Positions 34,006-44,745 are shown, counted from the stretch's first letter. The stretch: DNA of 64,000 bases from Pseudeuparius sepicola (GCA_963920635.1 OY987298.1:68035949-68099948); one strand, 5' to 3'. Numbers and translations are program-made. Notes: generated by a model from the sequence alone, not told the origin.

Positions 34006-34315
34006 AAGGACGAAACTTTTTCATAGAAGTTTGAAAAGTTGTCCTCCATTCCTAATACAACTCTTTGCTGCATAGCTTCTTTTATTTTAGCTAATGTATC
34101 GTGGCTGTTGTTTTATTTCATTCACATCGGGTCTCCGGTCCGCTGGCGGGGGGCGTTCGATCCAGCAGCCCTAAAAAAGCTTGCTTCTACATATAAGAGC
34201 AATTTTGTCAAATTTTTGGTGATTAAAAAATTCTAAAATAAACTTCATGGGGTGCTTTGGAGTCGAAACCTACCGCCAGTTAAAATGTATGTACTAATTA
34301 AAGTTACACCCTGTA

Positions 34316-34544
34316 TATTAAAGTTGTCAAAAACCTATTCAATATTTTTTTACTTTTAATAGTAGGTATTGAAACAAATCGATTTTGTCATTTTTGAAAT
34401 GTTTGTAATAAAGTGTACCTAGTTAAAAATAATTGTTTGCTCACTTGTGTTGATAATAATTATAATTCATTTGATGTCCATATTAGGTACTTTTAGTTTA
34501 GCTACCTGTTAATACTAGGGTCAGTACCAGGATAAAACAAATTG
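34316..34544. other. Spacer
   Basis: AT-rich, no feature recognised. Confidence 0.4.
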
Positions 34545-36813
34545 GAACTCGAGATCTCGACTTTGAACTCTAGATCTCGACTATGAATTCGAGATCTCGA
34601 CTTTGAACTTGAGATCTCGACTTTGAACTTGAGATCTCGACTTTGAACTCGAGATCTTGCAATTTATGCTAGATAGGCTTTATTTTCACTCGTAAACAAA
34701 TTAATAATACAAATTAATAATACAACTTAATAATACAAATTAATATTACAAATTACAAATTAAATTGGCACAGGTAAACTGCTTGCTTACCTACTTAATA
34801 ATATTTTAACACCACATTTAAATTAGTTGTTGAGTTTTCGAAGTACAGAAAAGATTATTATTATAATTCAAATTACAATTTATTACAGTCAATTACAAAA
34901 TGTTATCTAAATTAAGGAATCTGACCTGCTAAAAGGCTTAAATTAGGTAGACAACACCTACTTGATAAATAATTTTACTAGCTATGCCAATTTACCTGGA
35001 TCCTTCCATAGTGGGTATAAAATAAATTTACTTTGGGACTCGCCTTCATTTTCTTTTTCATAGTAGATTTTGCCAAAGTATCTTCAATATTTTCCTGTTA
35101 TCATGGTTTACCCTGTAGCCGAAAGGGTTGAAATGATTTTTATCTACGGGCAAGAAGCTAAATGTGCATTGAGAACAGCTAATACTTTTAATGCAAGATA
35201 TCCAGAAAGATATGTTAGCCACACGTACATCCGAAAACTGGTCATAAAGTTGAAAATGACGGGATCTGTAGAAAACAAGAAAAGGACAGAGCCCAGGGTA
35301 CTTCAAGAAAACGCCCAGATCGAAGTCCTGGGTCATTTTGCAATGAATCTTACTACCTCCATTCGTCAGACAGCAGCTGCAACTGGACTTTCTTATCAGT
35401 CAGTGCGAAAAGTTTTAAAATTGCACAAATTTCATCCCTACAAAATTCAGATCCATCAGGAACTTATGGAAGACGATCCCGACCGTAGAGTTCAGTTTTG
35501 CGAAGAAATGACAGATAAAATTATCAATGATTCTGAGTTGCTCAAAAATATCTGTTTCAGCGACGAATGTAGTTTTTTTCTCAACGGTTTTGTTAACAAG
35601 CACAATTGTCAATATTGGAGTGACGAAAATCAGCATGTCTTCATAGAAGGTCATATCCAGTATCCCGAAAAACTTAATGTATATGGGCAGGTATTCTAGG
35701 AGACAAGGTCATTGGGCCAATATTTATACCAGGCAATGGCGAGTATTATTTGCATTTATTAGAAACGACTATTAACCCTCTTATTACGGAGGAAATAGAA
35801 AACCAAGAAGGCGACCATGTGAACTTAAACCTCGATGAGAACAAAATATATTTTCTACAGGCTGGAGCACCCCCACACTACGTTCTACCAGTTAGGCAGT
35901 CCTTAGATCGAGAATTTCCAATGCGCTGGATTGGAAGAAGAGGACCCTTATAATGGCCTCCACGATCCCCAGATCTAAGTCTCTTAGATTTTATTCTTTG
36001 GGGTTATTTAAAAAAATGTTATTTATAAAATCCAGCCCAAATCTATTGAAGATCTTCGTCAACGAATCAATACAGAATGTAGATCAATTCCTAGACAAGT
36101 TTTCCAGAATGTAAGAAGGGAATTTGAAAATAGGCTATACTATTGTTTAGAAAATAACGGACAGCACTTTGAACATTTAATTTCGATAACTTTTTGTTAT
36201 TGACTATAATAAATTCTTATTAATACAATTGTAACTTGAATTATTTTTGTAATTGACTGTAGTAAATTTGTATTAATACAAGTAAATTGTAGGTAATTTG
36301 AATTATTAATAATAATAATCTTTTCTGTACCTGGAAAACCTTAAAATTATTTCACCCCTGCTTTAAATGTGGTGTTCAAATATTATTAAGTAGGTGCTAA
36401 TTTAAGCCTTCTAGCAGGTCAATTTCCTTTATTACCATCTCTTGTTTTGAATTCAGGGCAACTTTGCAAACATTTTGTAGGTATTTATTTGATTTGTCAA
36501 ATGTGATACTAAAATCGAATATTCTTGAATAAATCGATAATTATTACTGAACCAAATGTACCTATTGTTGGTACCGTTGGAAAGCATTTTTAAGGAGCTT
36601 TTCAACGATGTATCACAAGTCGGGGGTTGCCATTTAAGGTTTTAAAGTTGGGGTGAACACGTCCTATATGGTTGGAGGAGGGGCGTAACTTCTAGTTCAA
36701 AGTCGAGATCTCGAGTTCAAAGTCGAGATCTCAAGTTCAAAGTCGAGATCTCGAGTTTAAAGTCGAGATCTCGAGTTCAAAGTCGAGATCTCGAGTCTAA
36801 AGTCGAGATCTAA
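34545..36813. mobile_element. Transposon with minisatellite terminal inverted repeats
   Basis: The left array (34545-34658) has 5.5 exact-period 20-bp units of GAACTCGAGATCTCGACTTT. The right array (36695-36813) has six units of the same sequence on the opposite strand. Subterminal blocks are also shared in inverse orientation (CTGACCTGCTAAAAGGCTTA at 34921 with its partner at 36421; the TTATTATTATAATTCAAATT region at 34856 with 36293-36330), although their order is shuffled. The centre encodes the transposase described next. Whether the arrays are the exact termini is not certain; no target duplication was found. Confidence 0.7.
35103..36205 (+). pseudogene. Mariner-like transposase, near full length, inactivated
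   Basis: The frame starts MVYPVAERVEMIFIYGQEAK (HTH start, same type as the fragments at 14042, 15721 and 25804), then a second HTH (TSIRQTAAATGLSYQSVRKV) and HKFHPYKIQIHQEL. The first catalytic Asp is in FSDECSF (codon at 35562). A frameshift near 35691 leads to GDKVIGPIFIPGNGEYYLHL. The second Asp position, normally DGAPPHY, reads QAGAPPHY with Ala at 35861. A TAA at 35951 precedes WPPRSPDLSLLDFILWGYLK, where the third acidic residue is kept. A further frameshift leads to the tail, which ends ENNGQHFEHLI near 36185. The lost Asp, two frameshifts and the stop make it inactive. Confidence 0.8.
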
Positions 36814-37914
36814 GAATAAAATATAAAGTGGTCCTTCTACAGCTTCGTAAGTTAGCCACGGTTTTCAAGTGACGAATTTTTAAAGCGGAGGCAAATTGCG
36901 ATCATGGCCAATCCGCATTAAAGCCAACTGTACAATAATTGAATTGTTTCATTTTTTCTTTAGCCTGAGGAATAATTTTTTTTTCTTAAAAAATTGGGAC
37001 TTACTCCTTCAACTCTTCACAGGGGACGGACAATTTGAGTCACATACTTTCACGATATCTACTCGTACAATAAGAAAATCTTACCAAAAGTTAATAAAAA
37101 TACGTCGCTTGTAAATATTTGGGGCTTAATCCACTCCCCGGTTAAGGAAAAATAAAACTGTAGATTTATATTTGGTGCGGATTGGCCATGTCGCTGGAAA
37201 GCCGTCACTAACTTCACGGACATATTTTAAAACATTCGGTAGGTAGAGTAGGGTTATTAGTACTTATACAATTTGAACATGACATTTCAAACACCTAAAA
37301 TGCCTGCGAGGTTTTGATTACTCTAGAATACTTTGCTTGCTCTTTACTTGGGCATTCAGGTGCCCGACAGCTTTGCATTCCAGAGCTGATCCTTTTTCCT
37401 CCCCCCTCCTCCTCCCCGCCCCCTTTGTCACCAGCCGTTTCATGGTTGTTTGATGATACGAGTTGCGCAGTGCGCAGTGGAGTCCACCACACTTAGATAT
37501 ATTTTTTTAATCATTTATTTTGATTGCTTGCTTACCTACTTTTTTGTTTTTCTATATGTTTGTCTAAAAATAAAATAGTATTCAAAATTACAATGTAATT
37601 AGAAATAATTGTGGATCAGGAAAAAAATCAGCGCTCGGGTGCAAATAATCCTTAACGCGAATAGCTCATAACGAGTATATTTAGGAACTTTTTCGCGGAT
37701 GTTCTCGAAATAAAATTTGAATATGAAGTCAAAACCTTCCTACTAGAATTTTAATATGAAATTGATCAGATACCCATACCTCCTTTTAGTTTCTGGGTAA
37801 TTTGATATTAATACATCTTATGGAACTCTATACTTACCTAAATATATTAGAAATAATTTTAAAGAATTGACAAATAGATAGATATTTTCCTTGTCAAAAT
37901 TTAAACACCCTTTA
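36814..37914. other. Spacer with a short inverted pair
   Basis: ATGGCCAATCCGCA at 36904 and TGCGGATTGGCCAT at 37177 are inverted 14-mers enclosing an imperfect repeat. 37380-37500 is GC-rich with a CT-rich run. No gene recognised. Confidence 0.35.
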
Positions 37915-38035
37915 TCTTCGTAATAACCGGCCCATTTTAATATGACCTTTTCATCTTGTGCATTTTAACAAGAAGAGTATGCCTCCGAAAAAGAGTACCT
38001 AATTATCTTTAGTTTTGAATCACCCGGTGTAACAA
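37915..38035. repeat. Diverged repeat end, relative of 48915-49034
   Basis: Shared order with 48915-49034: CACCCT, TATCTTCGTAA / TATTTTCGTAA, TTAATATGA, CTTTTC, GTC/ATCTT, TTTTAAC, GAGTA, GCC, then TAGTTTTGAATCACCC. Confidence 0.6.
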
Positions 38036-38109
38036 TAAAATAAACAAAATAAAAAGTTGTAAACATTCGTCTTGTGTAGTTTGCGCAAGTTCATTGCCCG
38101 ATCACAACA

Positions 38110-38345
38110 TTGCTCCCATTTAGAACACAAGCGGAGCGAACCCTATCGACGCGGCGCTGGCGGCGGGCAAGCCGGCGGCGTTCAGAGCCCCTGGGACCCC
38201 CAAAAACCGCCCGTCTGAGTCTGGCCGTTTACCCTGTCTGCCCGTCGCGCCCTTCCGACTCCCGGAGAGTTCAAACCACCTCGGGGCTTTCACCGCGCAA
38301 AAATCAGCCAGTCTATACTGGACCCGCAATCGCATGGATCACATA
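38110..38345. other. GC-rich island with open frames
   Basis: This stretch is strikingly GC-rich compared with both flanks. Plus-strand frames here are open (one contains ANPIDAALAAGKPAAF) and a minus-strand frame is open too. No domain is recognised. It could be a fragment of a GC-rich retrotransposon gag, foreign DNA or assembly contamination. Confidence 0.4.
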
Positions 38346-38350
38346 TGGGG

Positions 38351-39172
38351 CACTTAAGAGCTTTGGATACTCCCCCCCATTTTCAAGGGTTTCGTAGTTT
38401 ACTTCTCCTAATTGCATGATGCAATATTAAGGGATGCAATTTGCATCCCTTAATATTTTCACTTGTTTTTTGTGGGTTAGATAAAGCTATAGAGAATCGT
38501 CGTTGTGGAATTGTGTATCACGAACTGTGCAGGACCAATGCGACACCCTGAAAAAAAAACCAAACATACCCGAATTTAGACTATATTTGATTAAAAATTT
38601 CGAGTATTTCCGCCTCTCAAAAATAATTCGAAAGTCACAACGACTATTGAGGCACTCGATAACATTATTTTAAGACTACTTTCGAAGCCGATACGTTTGC
38701 AGAGTGGTGAAATGAAAAACTCACTAAAAATGTTTACTAAAAGACGACAGTGAATCTAGCACACTTAAGAGCTTTGGATACTCCCCCCCATTTTCAAGGG
38801 TTTCGTAGTTTACTTCTCCTAATTGCATGATGCAATATTAAGGGATGCAATTTGCATCCCTTAATATTTTCACTTGTTTTTTGTGGGTTAGATAAAGCTA
38901 TGGAGAATCGTCGTTGTGGAATTGTGTATCACGAACTGTGCAGGACCAATGCGACACCCTGAAAAAAAAACCAAACATACCCGAATTTAGACTATATTTG
39001 ATTAAAAATTTCGAGTATTTCCGCCTCTCAAAAATAATTCGAAAGTCACAACGACTATTGAGGCACTCGATAACATTATTTTAAGACTACTTTCGAAGCC
39101 GATACGTTTGCAGAGTGGTGAAATGAAAAACTCACTAAAAATGTTTACTAAAAGACGACAGTGAATCTAGCA
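38351..39172. repeat. 411-bp tandem duplication, near identical
   Basis: Unit 1 is 38351-38761 and unit 2 is 38762-39172. By eye the only difference is A at 38491 versus G at 38902. Each unit contains a palindrome (TTAAGGGATGCAAATTGCATCCCTTAA type; left half near 38428). No coding content recognised. Confidence 0.9.
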
Positions 39173-39470
39173 GTAATTTTTTTAGAAAGTTGTTTCATCT
39201 CTGCTAACCATAAATTTTATTCCAGAGCCTTGTCCGAAAGGCCCTTAATAAAGCTCCTCAACTCGCCCACTGGAAATACTTTTGTTTTCTGTGGTGTCTC
39301 TTAAAAGGTCACCAGAGTAGGTAGGTATGTACATTTTTTGCTTAAAGTTAAAGTTACTTTGACAAATTTTAAACCGGATTTATGCAGGTTAAAAAGTGAT
39401 ATCATATTTGGGCGATGACCTAATGGTTCCGAAAATACTGAAAAAAACGAAAATTATTTTTCAACTAATA
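39173..39470. other. Spacer
   Basis: AT-rich, nothing recognised. Confidence 0.4.
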
Positions 39471-40620
39471 TACAGGGTGCCCCAGTTGTAAACCACAATT
39501 TTGAAATAAACGATAGAAAATTTTATTTTGAACATAAAAGTTCACGTGAACATAGGCCCAAAGATGCTTTATAAAAAAGATACAGGGTGTTAAAGTTAAT
39601 TTTTTTAAAGCGGTTTTTTAATAATATCTCTAAAACGACAAATGATATTAACTTTAAATTTGATAGGTACACAGTATTCGGGTATAAAATGAAATAAACT
39701 AAAGCTACCAGCGTTTTGTTGTCATAACCAGTGGCGTACGGGAAGGTAGGATACGCCCCCTTTTTATACGCACATGATTCTTTTGTAAATCGAACAGCCT
39801 TTTTAATTGCCCAGTCATTTTTACTTAAAAAATGTCTGTTGTCAATTCTCCCTAAAACTACTGGATTTTGAGAAAACATAGCAAAGCAAGTCCAAGATGC
39901 TGCACAGAGAAAATCATAATATCGGGAATGTTTTTAAATCTGTATTTAGAAAGCGAAGAATTTTGGGATCTACGTGTATAAGCATGTTTTTATTCTTTCG
40001 ATCCAAACAATTTATTGCCAAGGTGAAGGCCACAGACAACGTAAATACATTAATCGAAAAAATTGACTTTCTTAATATTCCAAACGAAATTCCAAAAAAA
40101 ATTAAAAACCTACTTTGAAACCTTGGCAATGGATTTTTTCCACCATAGGCCCCAAAATGTGTTATTTCTAAATACAGAGTTGAATACATTCCCGAAGTTA
40201 TCACTTTTTCTGTGCAGCAACTTAGACTTGCTTGGTTTGTTCCAAATTCGGTAGTTTTAGGGAGAACTGACAAGAGATATTTTTATGTAAAAATGACTGG
40301 GCGATTAAAAAATGCTGTAAAATTTACCAACAATCCATAGGCGTAGAACTTATTTTTAAAAAGGGGGCGTATCCTACCTTCCCGTACGCCACGGATTATG
40401 ACAACAAAACGCTGGTAGCTTCAGTTTATTGAATTTTATATCCGAATACTGTGTATCGCATTTAAAGTTAATATCATTTGTCGTTTTTGAGATATTATTA
40501 AAAACCGTTAAAAAATAAACTTTAACACCCTGTATCTTTTTTATAACGCATCTCCGGACCCATGTATATTTGAACTTTTTTGTTCAAAATAAAATTTTCT
40601 ATCGTTTGTTTCAAATTTGA
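39471..40620. mobile_element. 1.1-kb palindromic TACAGGGTG element
   Basis: The left terminus TACAGGGTGCCCCAGTTG starts at 39471. A second copy (AAGATACAGGGTG, motif start 39581) lies 110 bp in, then AAATTTGATAGGTACAC near 39656 and CCAGTGGCGTACGGGAAGG near 39729. The right arm mirrors these (TTCCCGTACGCCACGG at 40379; AACACCCTGTATC ending about 40536) but lacks the terminal motif after 40612. Arms are about 520 bp. Frames in the centre are mirrored repeat sequence, not genes. Confidence 0.8.
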
Positions 40621-40933
40621 ACAAAAACTTTCCTATAAATATGGATCCGAAAATGCATAATAAAAAAGTTACAGGGTGATAAAAGTACACTTTGAAAAAC
40701 AATTTTCGCAAAAGCTTCTACAGAAGTTATGCAATTTAAATGAAACTTGGTGCAGTCCTTTAGTCGCTTTGTAACGTGTTACAATTTTTCCTAAGTTCCT
40801 CCAGATATTTAAAATCTGGGCGAATGCTCTGGGACTACTACTAAATGATCGATCTACTTAGAGAAATAAAACAGTTTAGGTCAAGTAACAGTTTCTACTT
40901 AATTCTACCATATTCCAACAATATCTACAATTG
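40621..40933. other. Spacer with an orphan repeat end
   Basis: A TTACAGGGTGATAAAAG end at about 40668 has no partner in view. No gene recognised. Confidence 0.4.
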
Positions 40934-41408
40934 TTATGCAATGAATGATTTCTTTATGCTTCTTTCAGTTAAGTCTCTTCCGTTACCTGAAAATAAAATG
41001 ATGAGATAATTTTATAGTGACCAACTATTCGTCACCATTACTTACCCAACCCGTTGCAGCTCCTTCCGATCCACGATATGATTCTCCCTTTTTCTGTATT
41101 GCGTAACATAAGGTATGATTGCTGTATGTCCGTAGATGAGTATCTCGAGTGAAGTTTTATGCAAGCTCTCGAGGTTTGGGTGTTTGATAGTGCCGCAGCC
41201 TGTACTTGGTGGCCCGCAGTTGCGAAATCAATACCTAATAAAGAGTAGCATTTGTTATTGTTAGGGACTGTTAGTAGACCCCATTTAAATCAACCAAATA
41301 AATTGACATTACTTCATATATCACTCACCTACTGTATCTTTTTAGCGTTTCGTAAGCGGTTTCTGAACTAGAATGCACTTGTCGTAAGTCCTCGCAAGTT
41401 ATTTTCAT
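40934..41408 (-). CDS. Candidate three-exon small gene, unrecognised
   Basis: Minus strand. Exon 1 (41333-41408) starts MKITCEDLRQVHSSSETAYE. Exon 2 (41046-41234) lies between an acceptor (TTTATTAG) and a donor (GG/GTAAGTAA). Exon 3 (40934-40986) follows TTTATTTTCAG and ends in TAA. The phases join into a 105-residue frame only if exon 1 uses the donor GTAGGT; the stronger GTGAGT four bases downstream gives an early stop. Exon 2 also has a second long open frame reading EILIYGHTAIIPYVTQYRKR, so the true frame is unclear. It could be a non-coding RNA. Confidence 0.25.
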
Positions 41409-42754
41409 CTTGCAGATCATTTTATTATCTTCTCAGTTTCTTAGCTAACCGAAAGCCTAAACATCTAAATAAACTCCTAACCTATCCGTGATTTGTTCTG
41501 CCACCGTTCGATACCTCAAATCGATTCAAGGGATTTAGTCACTATCGATGTACGGCACTGAATAGTACGTTCGGATGTTCCGTGCGCTGAGTCTAACAGA
41601 ATTATGCTTTGTGAACCGATCACTTGACCAGGGCTGATATTGACGCTTTCTGTCGAAAAGTTGACATGTGACACTCCTGACAAACGGGCATTTGCTTCCT
41701 GTCCGTTGCCGATGGCTGAGGTTGCCGATACTTAGTAGGCTTAGTTTTTGCCGATTTGATTTGGGAATCTGCCGGTATCCTTTTCGTGGGCGTTTGTTTG
41801 CTTCATTTGTGAGTGCCCGTCGACGTTATGTCGGATTTCCAAGGAGGATTCACCCGTAGTTCGCAGATTACCCACCACTACAACCAAATAATATGTTAAC
41901 CTAACATCAAAGGCCACTCCACCCACGGTAAGCTGAATTATATTTGCCCTGTAGCCCTTCCAGCCCAACCTGGTAGTTAGCTAAGAAATGCGACATATGT
42001 TTTAGGCCTTTTTACTCCTGGTTTTGCTGCCCCCGCAACCCATCCCATGCTTGCGATTCCCGAGGCTTACGTAACCGACCGACGAAGCACCAATCGTCAA
42101 TAGTGTAGAGCTATACCATCCGCTTTCCTTGCCGGTCCAACGTAGAGTGATTACTGAGGACCTTGTAGTATGATGCCCACGCCTGTGGTTACGTAACGAC
42201 GACATCCATCGCTGGAGTGCGGCAAGTCTGTCTAGCTTATTATCCTTCCCGCGCGCACGCACTGCTTGTAACTAGACGTTCATATCTAGTTACCGCTTAT
42301 TCAGATACATGCCTTTTGGTTAGCCTATTTTGAGGTGCTTGTCTATTATTAATTTTATAAATTTTATGCTTGTCGTTTATACCGAACTAGTACCTGACCA
42401 GGTTTACCTATTAATTATTATTTGCCATGCTGTAGAATTTATAGTGCTTTAGCCTCCCTTTTCCATATTTTGGTACCTAATATTTACACATAGTTTACTA
42501 TTATTCCTCTCGTGTGAACCGGATATAGCGCTATACACGGGGTGATCCTTGCTTAAGCAATCCTTGTTACTTATCTTGTAGCTATAAGAAAATAGCACAA
42601 TAAATAGCTTTGTACCTAGGAGGGTTAATCACTAACAAGAACTAGTCAAAACCCAAAGATAACTTTGTCAAAACCCGCTTTTGTTACCTGCCGCAATTTC
42701 TTTTAAACATATTTAATTGTTTAATATATTAGCTGATACTGCCATAGCTCGGTG
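41409..42754. other. Moderately GC-rich region, no gene recognised
   Basis: 41500-42265 is GC-richer than the surroundings. A minus-strand frame at 42002-42262 (86 codons, basic) has no domain. 42266-42754 is AT-rich, with an alternative possible LTR start (TGTTACTTATC near 42565). Nothing else recognised. Confidence 0.3.
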
Positions 42755-43018
42755 TGTTATTTCCCGTTTTAAGGTAAAACCTTTGACATAAGGTGGTTTT
42801 CGTAGAGATAGAAAACGGGTGGCGCTACATTATATAAGAAGCTGATACATTGTATATCATTTATTATTGACCCACGCCACTCCACCGCGTGAGTTAACTG
42901 GGCAAAATTCCGAAAACCACCGCAAGCTTGGAAAGTTATTGGCCACCCACTTTTGGTTTACCATTTCGTTCTCTTTTGTCCATAATAGTTACCAACCCCA
43001 ATTAGAGGAAACATAACA
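42755..43018 (+). mobile_element. Probable LTR (264 bp) of an LTR retrotransposon
   Basis: It starts TGTTAT and ends ATAACA, a perfect 6-bp terminal inversion, and is followed after two bases by a primer-binding site. A TATATAAG box lies near 42832. The start is inferred from the inverted ends; no second LTR was found in the window. Confidence 0.45.
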
Positions 43019-43177
43019 AATGGCGCCCAACGTGGGGCGGGTTTGACCAGTTCTCTCTAATCTCAAGGCGTCTCTTAATTGAGTTCGCTTTTGTTGCACG
43101 GGACCACTTATGGGAAGGCCGCGAATGTATAATTCATAATTGATTTCTTCGCCGAGAAGACGATTGACATCCATCAT
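42989..43177 (-). pseudogene. Gag N-terminal fragment, inverted against the LTR/PBS
   Basis: The minus-strand frame from 43177 reads MMDVNRLLGEEINYELYIRG, then PVQQKRTQLRDALRLERTG. The pattern LLxEExxYELxIRGL...KRxxLRxxLRLE is that of gag N-terminal domains of insect LTR elements. It then runs through the complement of the primer-binding site and into the LTR, and stops at 42989. The orientation is opposite to that implied by the LTR and primer site, so the unit is rearranged. Confidence 0.5.
43021..43038 (+). promoter_or_regulatory. Primer-binding site, complementary to tRNA-Lys 3' end
   Basis: TGGCGCCCAACGTGGGGC is the 18-base sequence complementary to the 3' end of tRNA-Lys (the type used by many retroelements). 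The match to the tRNA stops after 18 bases, as expected for a primer site and not a tRNA gene. Confidence 0.65.
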
Positions 43178-43508
43178 TAAAGCAAAAAAAAAAAACGTGA
43201 GGTAGTATCAGATAATGTACGTGTCAATCAGACACGACCCTTTTTTTTTTTTATTATTATTATTTTTTTTTTTTTGTAGTGTAAAAACAATTTATTCCGA
43301 TCACCCAGAGGCGGATGGGCGGGGTAGCTCAATGTGTCAATGGTATTTATGTATAACTTTTTAGCATGGCATGTATATTTTTTTAGATTCACCTAAGGGA
43401 AGATATCTCGCAGACACTACTATTTCGATTGGGTGATTATTCCATGGCTAACTATGTTTTTTTAAATGATCAATTTTCAGAATGTCATCAGAATTGGCCA
43501 TAGCTCAG
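43178..43508. other. Homopolymer-rich spacer
   Basis: An A12 run at about 43185 and long T/ATT runs at 43229-43278. GGGGTAGCTCAATG near 43322 resembles a tRNA A-box, but no B-box follows. Confidence 0.4.
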
Positions 43509-43694
43509 AACCGTTGACTGATGTGTTATTAAAGACTGCTCGCGGCTGTCACGTCTGACACATTTTTGGCTCACCATGCGCTTTCAGGAGATAAAATACA
43601 ATGCAGAATACATTGTTAGCCATCAGAGCCATCTGTTTTCCAGGACATAAAGCTATAGCCGTGAGAAGTCTTTATAAATACGTCAGTCAACGTC
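43509..43694. mobile_element. Hairpin MITE
   Basis: CGTTGACTGATGTGTTATTA pairs with TATAAATACGTCAGTCAACG, and the stem continues through AAAGACT.CTC.CGGCT. No coding content. Confidence 0.7.
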
Positions 43695-44504
43695 AAAACC
43701 TTTTGTACAAAAGATCAACGCTTTTTAGTTATACAGTGGGGCCAAAATTTAAAAAATGGATTTTATAAACCACGGGGCACAGGTTGGTGATCTTTTTTTT
43801 GCAAATCGATTAAGCTTTGCCTGGGGTATTATTGCGTCGAAATTTTAAAATTAGGTGCCTTGAACGAAGGTTTGATAACGTTCTATGATTAAAACAGAAC
43901 CGTGTATGACCGTGGAGAGAGCGTTTCGCGTGATAAATGCACTGTTGCCGTGGACGGGATTTTTACAAAACCGTGGATGAGAAACCACGGCTGTTTTCAC
44001 ACTAGTAGGGAAGTACCTACATTGAATCCTGAAGTGAACAGTCCCATAGCCCATAGATGTACTAAGAACTCTTCAGTAGACAACGTTAATGATGACAATC
44101 AACATGCAGCTCTAAATTTAAATTTATAATGAACGTTTTTTAAAAAACACACGACAATCGCTACATTGGCACCTCTTGGCGGATTCCACTGTTTGCACTG
44201 AGTACTGAGTAGATATTGTTACTGCTACCACTTGCCACAACATAATAAATAATAACATGTCGACAAGATAAATCCATTCACTAGTTCACCGTTCACCGAT
44301 AATAAAGACCTGCCATTAAGTTTTTGATTTCTAAAGGAAAAAGTCGGTTTGAAGCTATTGGAATACGGGGTAGATGCAGGTGTTTCCAGAGATTGAAGAA
44401 GCACAAATACGAGTGTGAGTCAATTAACAACTAATTAAAAAAAAAACAGGACACATTTAATATTATATAATTTCTTTCTTAAAAATTAATGTTGTTACGT
44501 TAGG
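43695..44504. other. Spacer
   Basis: A plus-strand frame at 43902-44129 shows no domain. It contains repeated AACCGTG(T/G)ATGA phrases (43900, 43970). Nothing else recognised. Confidence 0.3.
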
Positions 44505-44507
44505 CGA

Positions 44508-44745
44508 TATGAATCTGAAAAATATTTATTTCAAGCAAGATAGCGCTATCTGCCATACACGTACCCTATTACATGAGAAATTACAAAGACAAAACGGAGA
44601 TAGTAGAGAGATCAATTATTGGACACCTAGATCGTGCGATTTGTCCTAGGACCGCTTGAGTTTTTTCTTTAGGGATAGTTGAAAGAATATATTTGCGCTA
44701 ATGCCGCTAATGATCCACAAACGTCCAAAGACTTAAATTTGAGCA
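44508..44745 (+). pseudogene. Mariner-type transposase C-terminal fragment
   Basis: The frame reads LKNIYFKQDSAICHTRTLLH, then INYWTPRSCDLS followed by TAG, and more stops. FKQDSAxxHT carries the second catalytic Asp, and PRSCDL corresponds to the block before the third Asp in mariner (DD34D-like) transposases. It differs in motif wording from the 35103 family (QAGAPPHY, PPRSPDL), so it is a separate lineage. Broken by stops. Confidence 0.65.

Larger units (their letters stand above)
32047..34315. mobile_element. Outer TACAGGGTG element, split by a nested insertion
   Basis: The left arm TACAGGGTGTAACTTTCATT... AGTGGCGGTAGGTTCC (32047-32120) pairs with GAAACCTACCGCCAGTTAAA...AAGTTACACCCTGTA ending at 34315. 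The next element begins right after the arm at 32121. The interior to the right (33486-34240) is AT-rich and includes an (AGT)n run and a 106-bp direct repeat. Confidence 0.75.

Noticed and set aside
39897..40254. Small proteins on both strands around 40.1 kb
   Set aside because: They are mirror images produced by the palindrome; the same peptide patterns appear on both arms.
43021..43038. tRNA-Lys gene
   Set aside because: Match to the tRNA stops after the 18 terminal bases and includes the CCA complement, as in a primer-binding site.
43310..43345. tRNA-like A-box (GGGGTAGCTCAATG)
   Set aside because: No B-box or acceptor stem partner follows.
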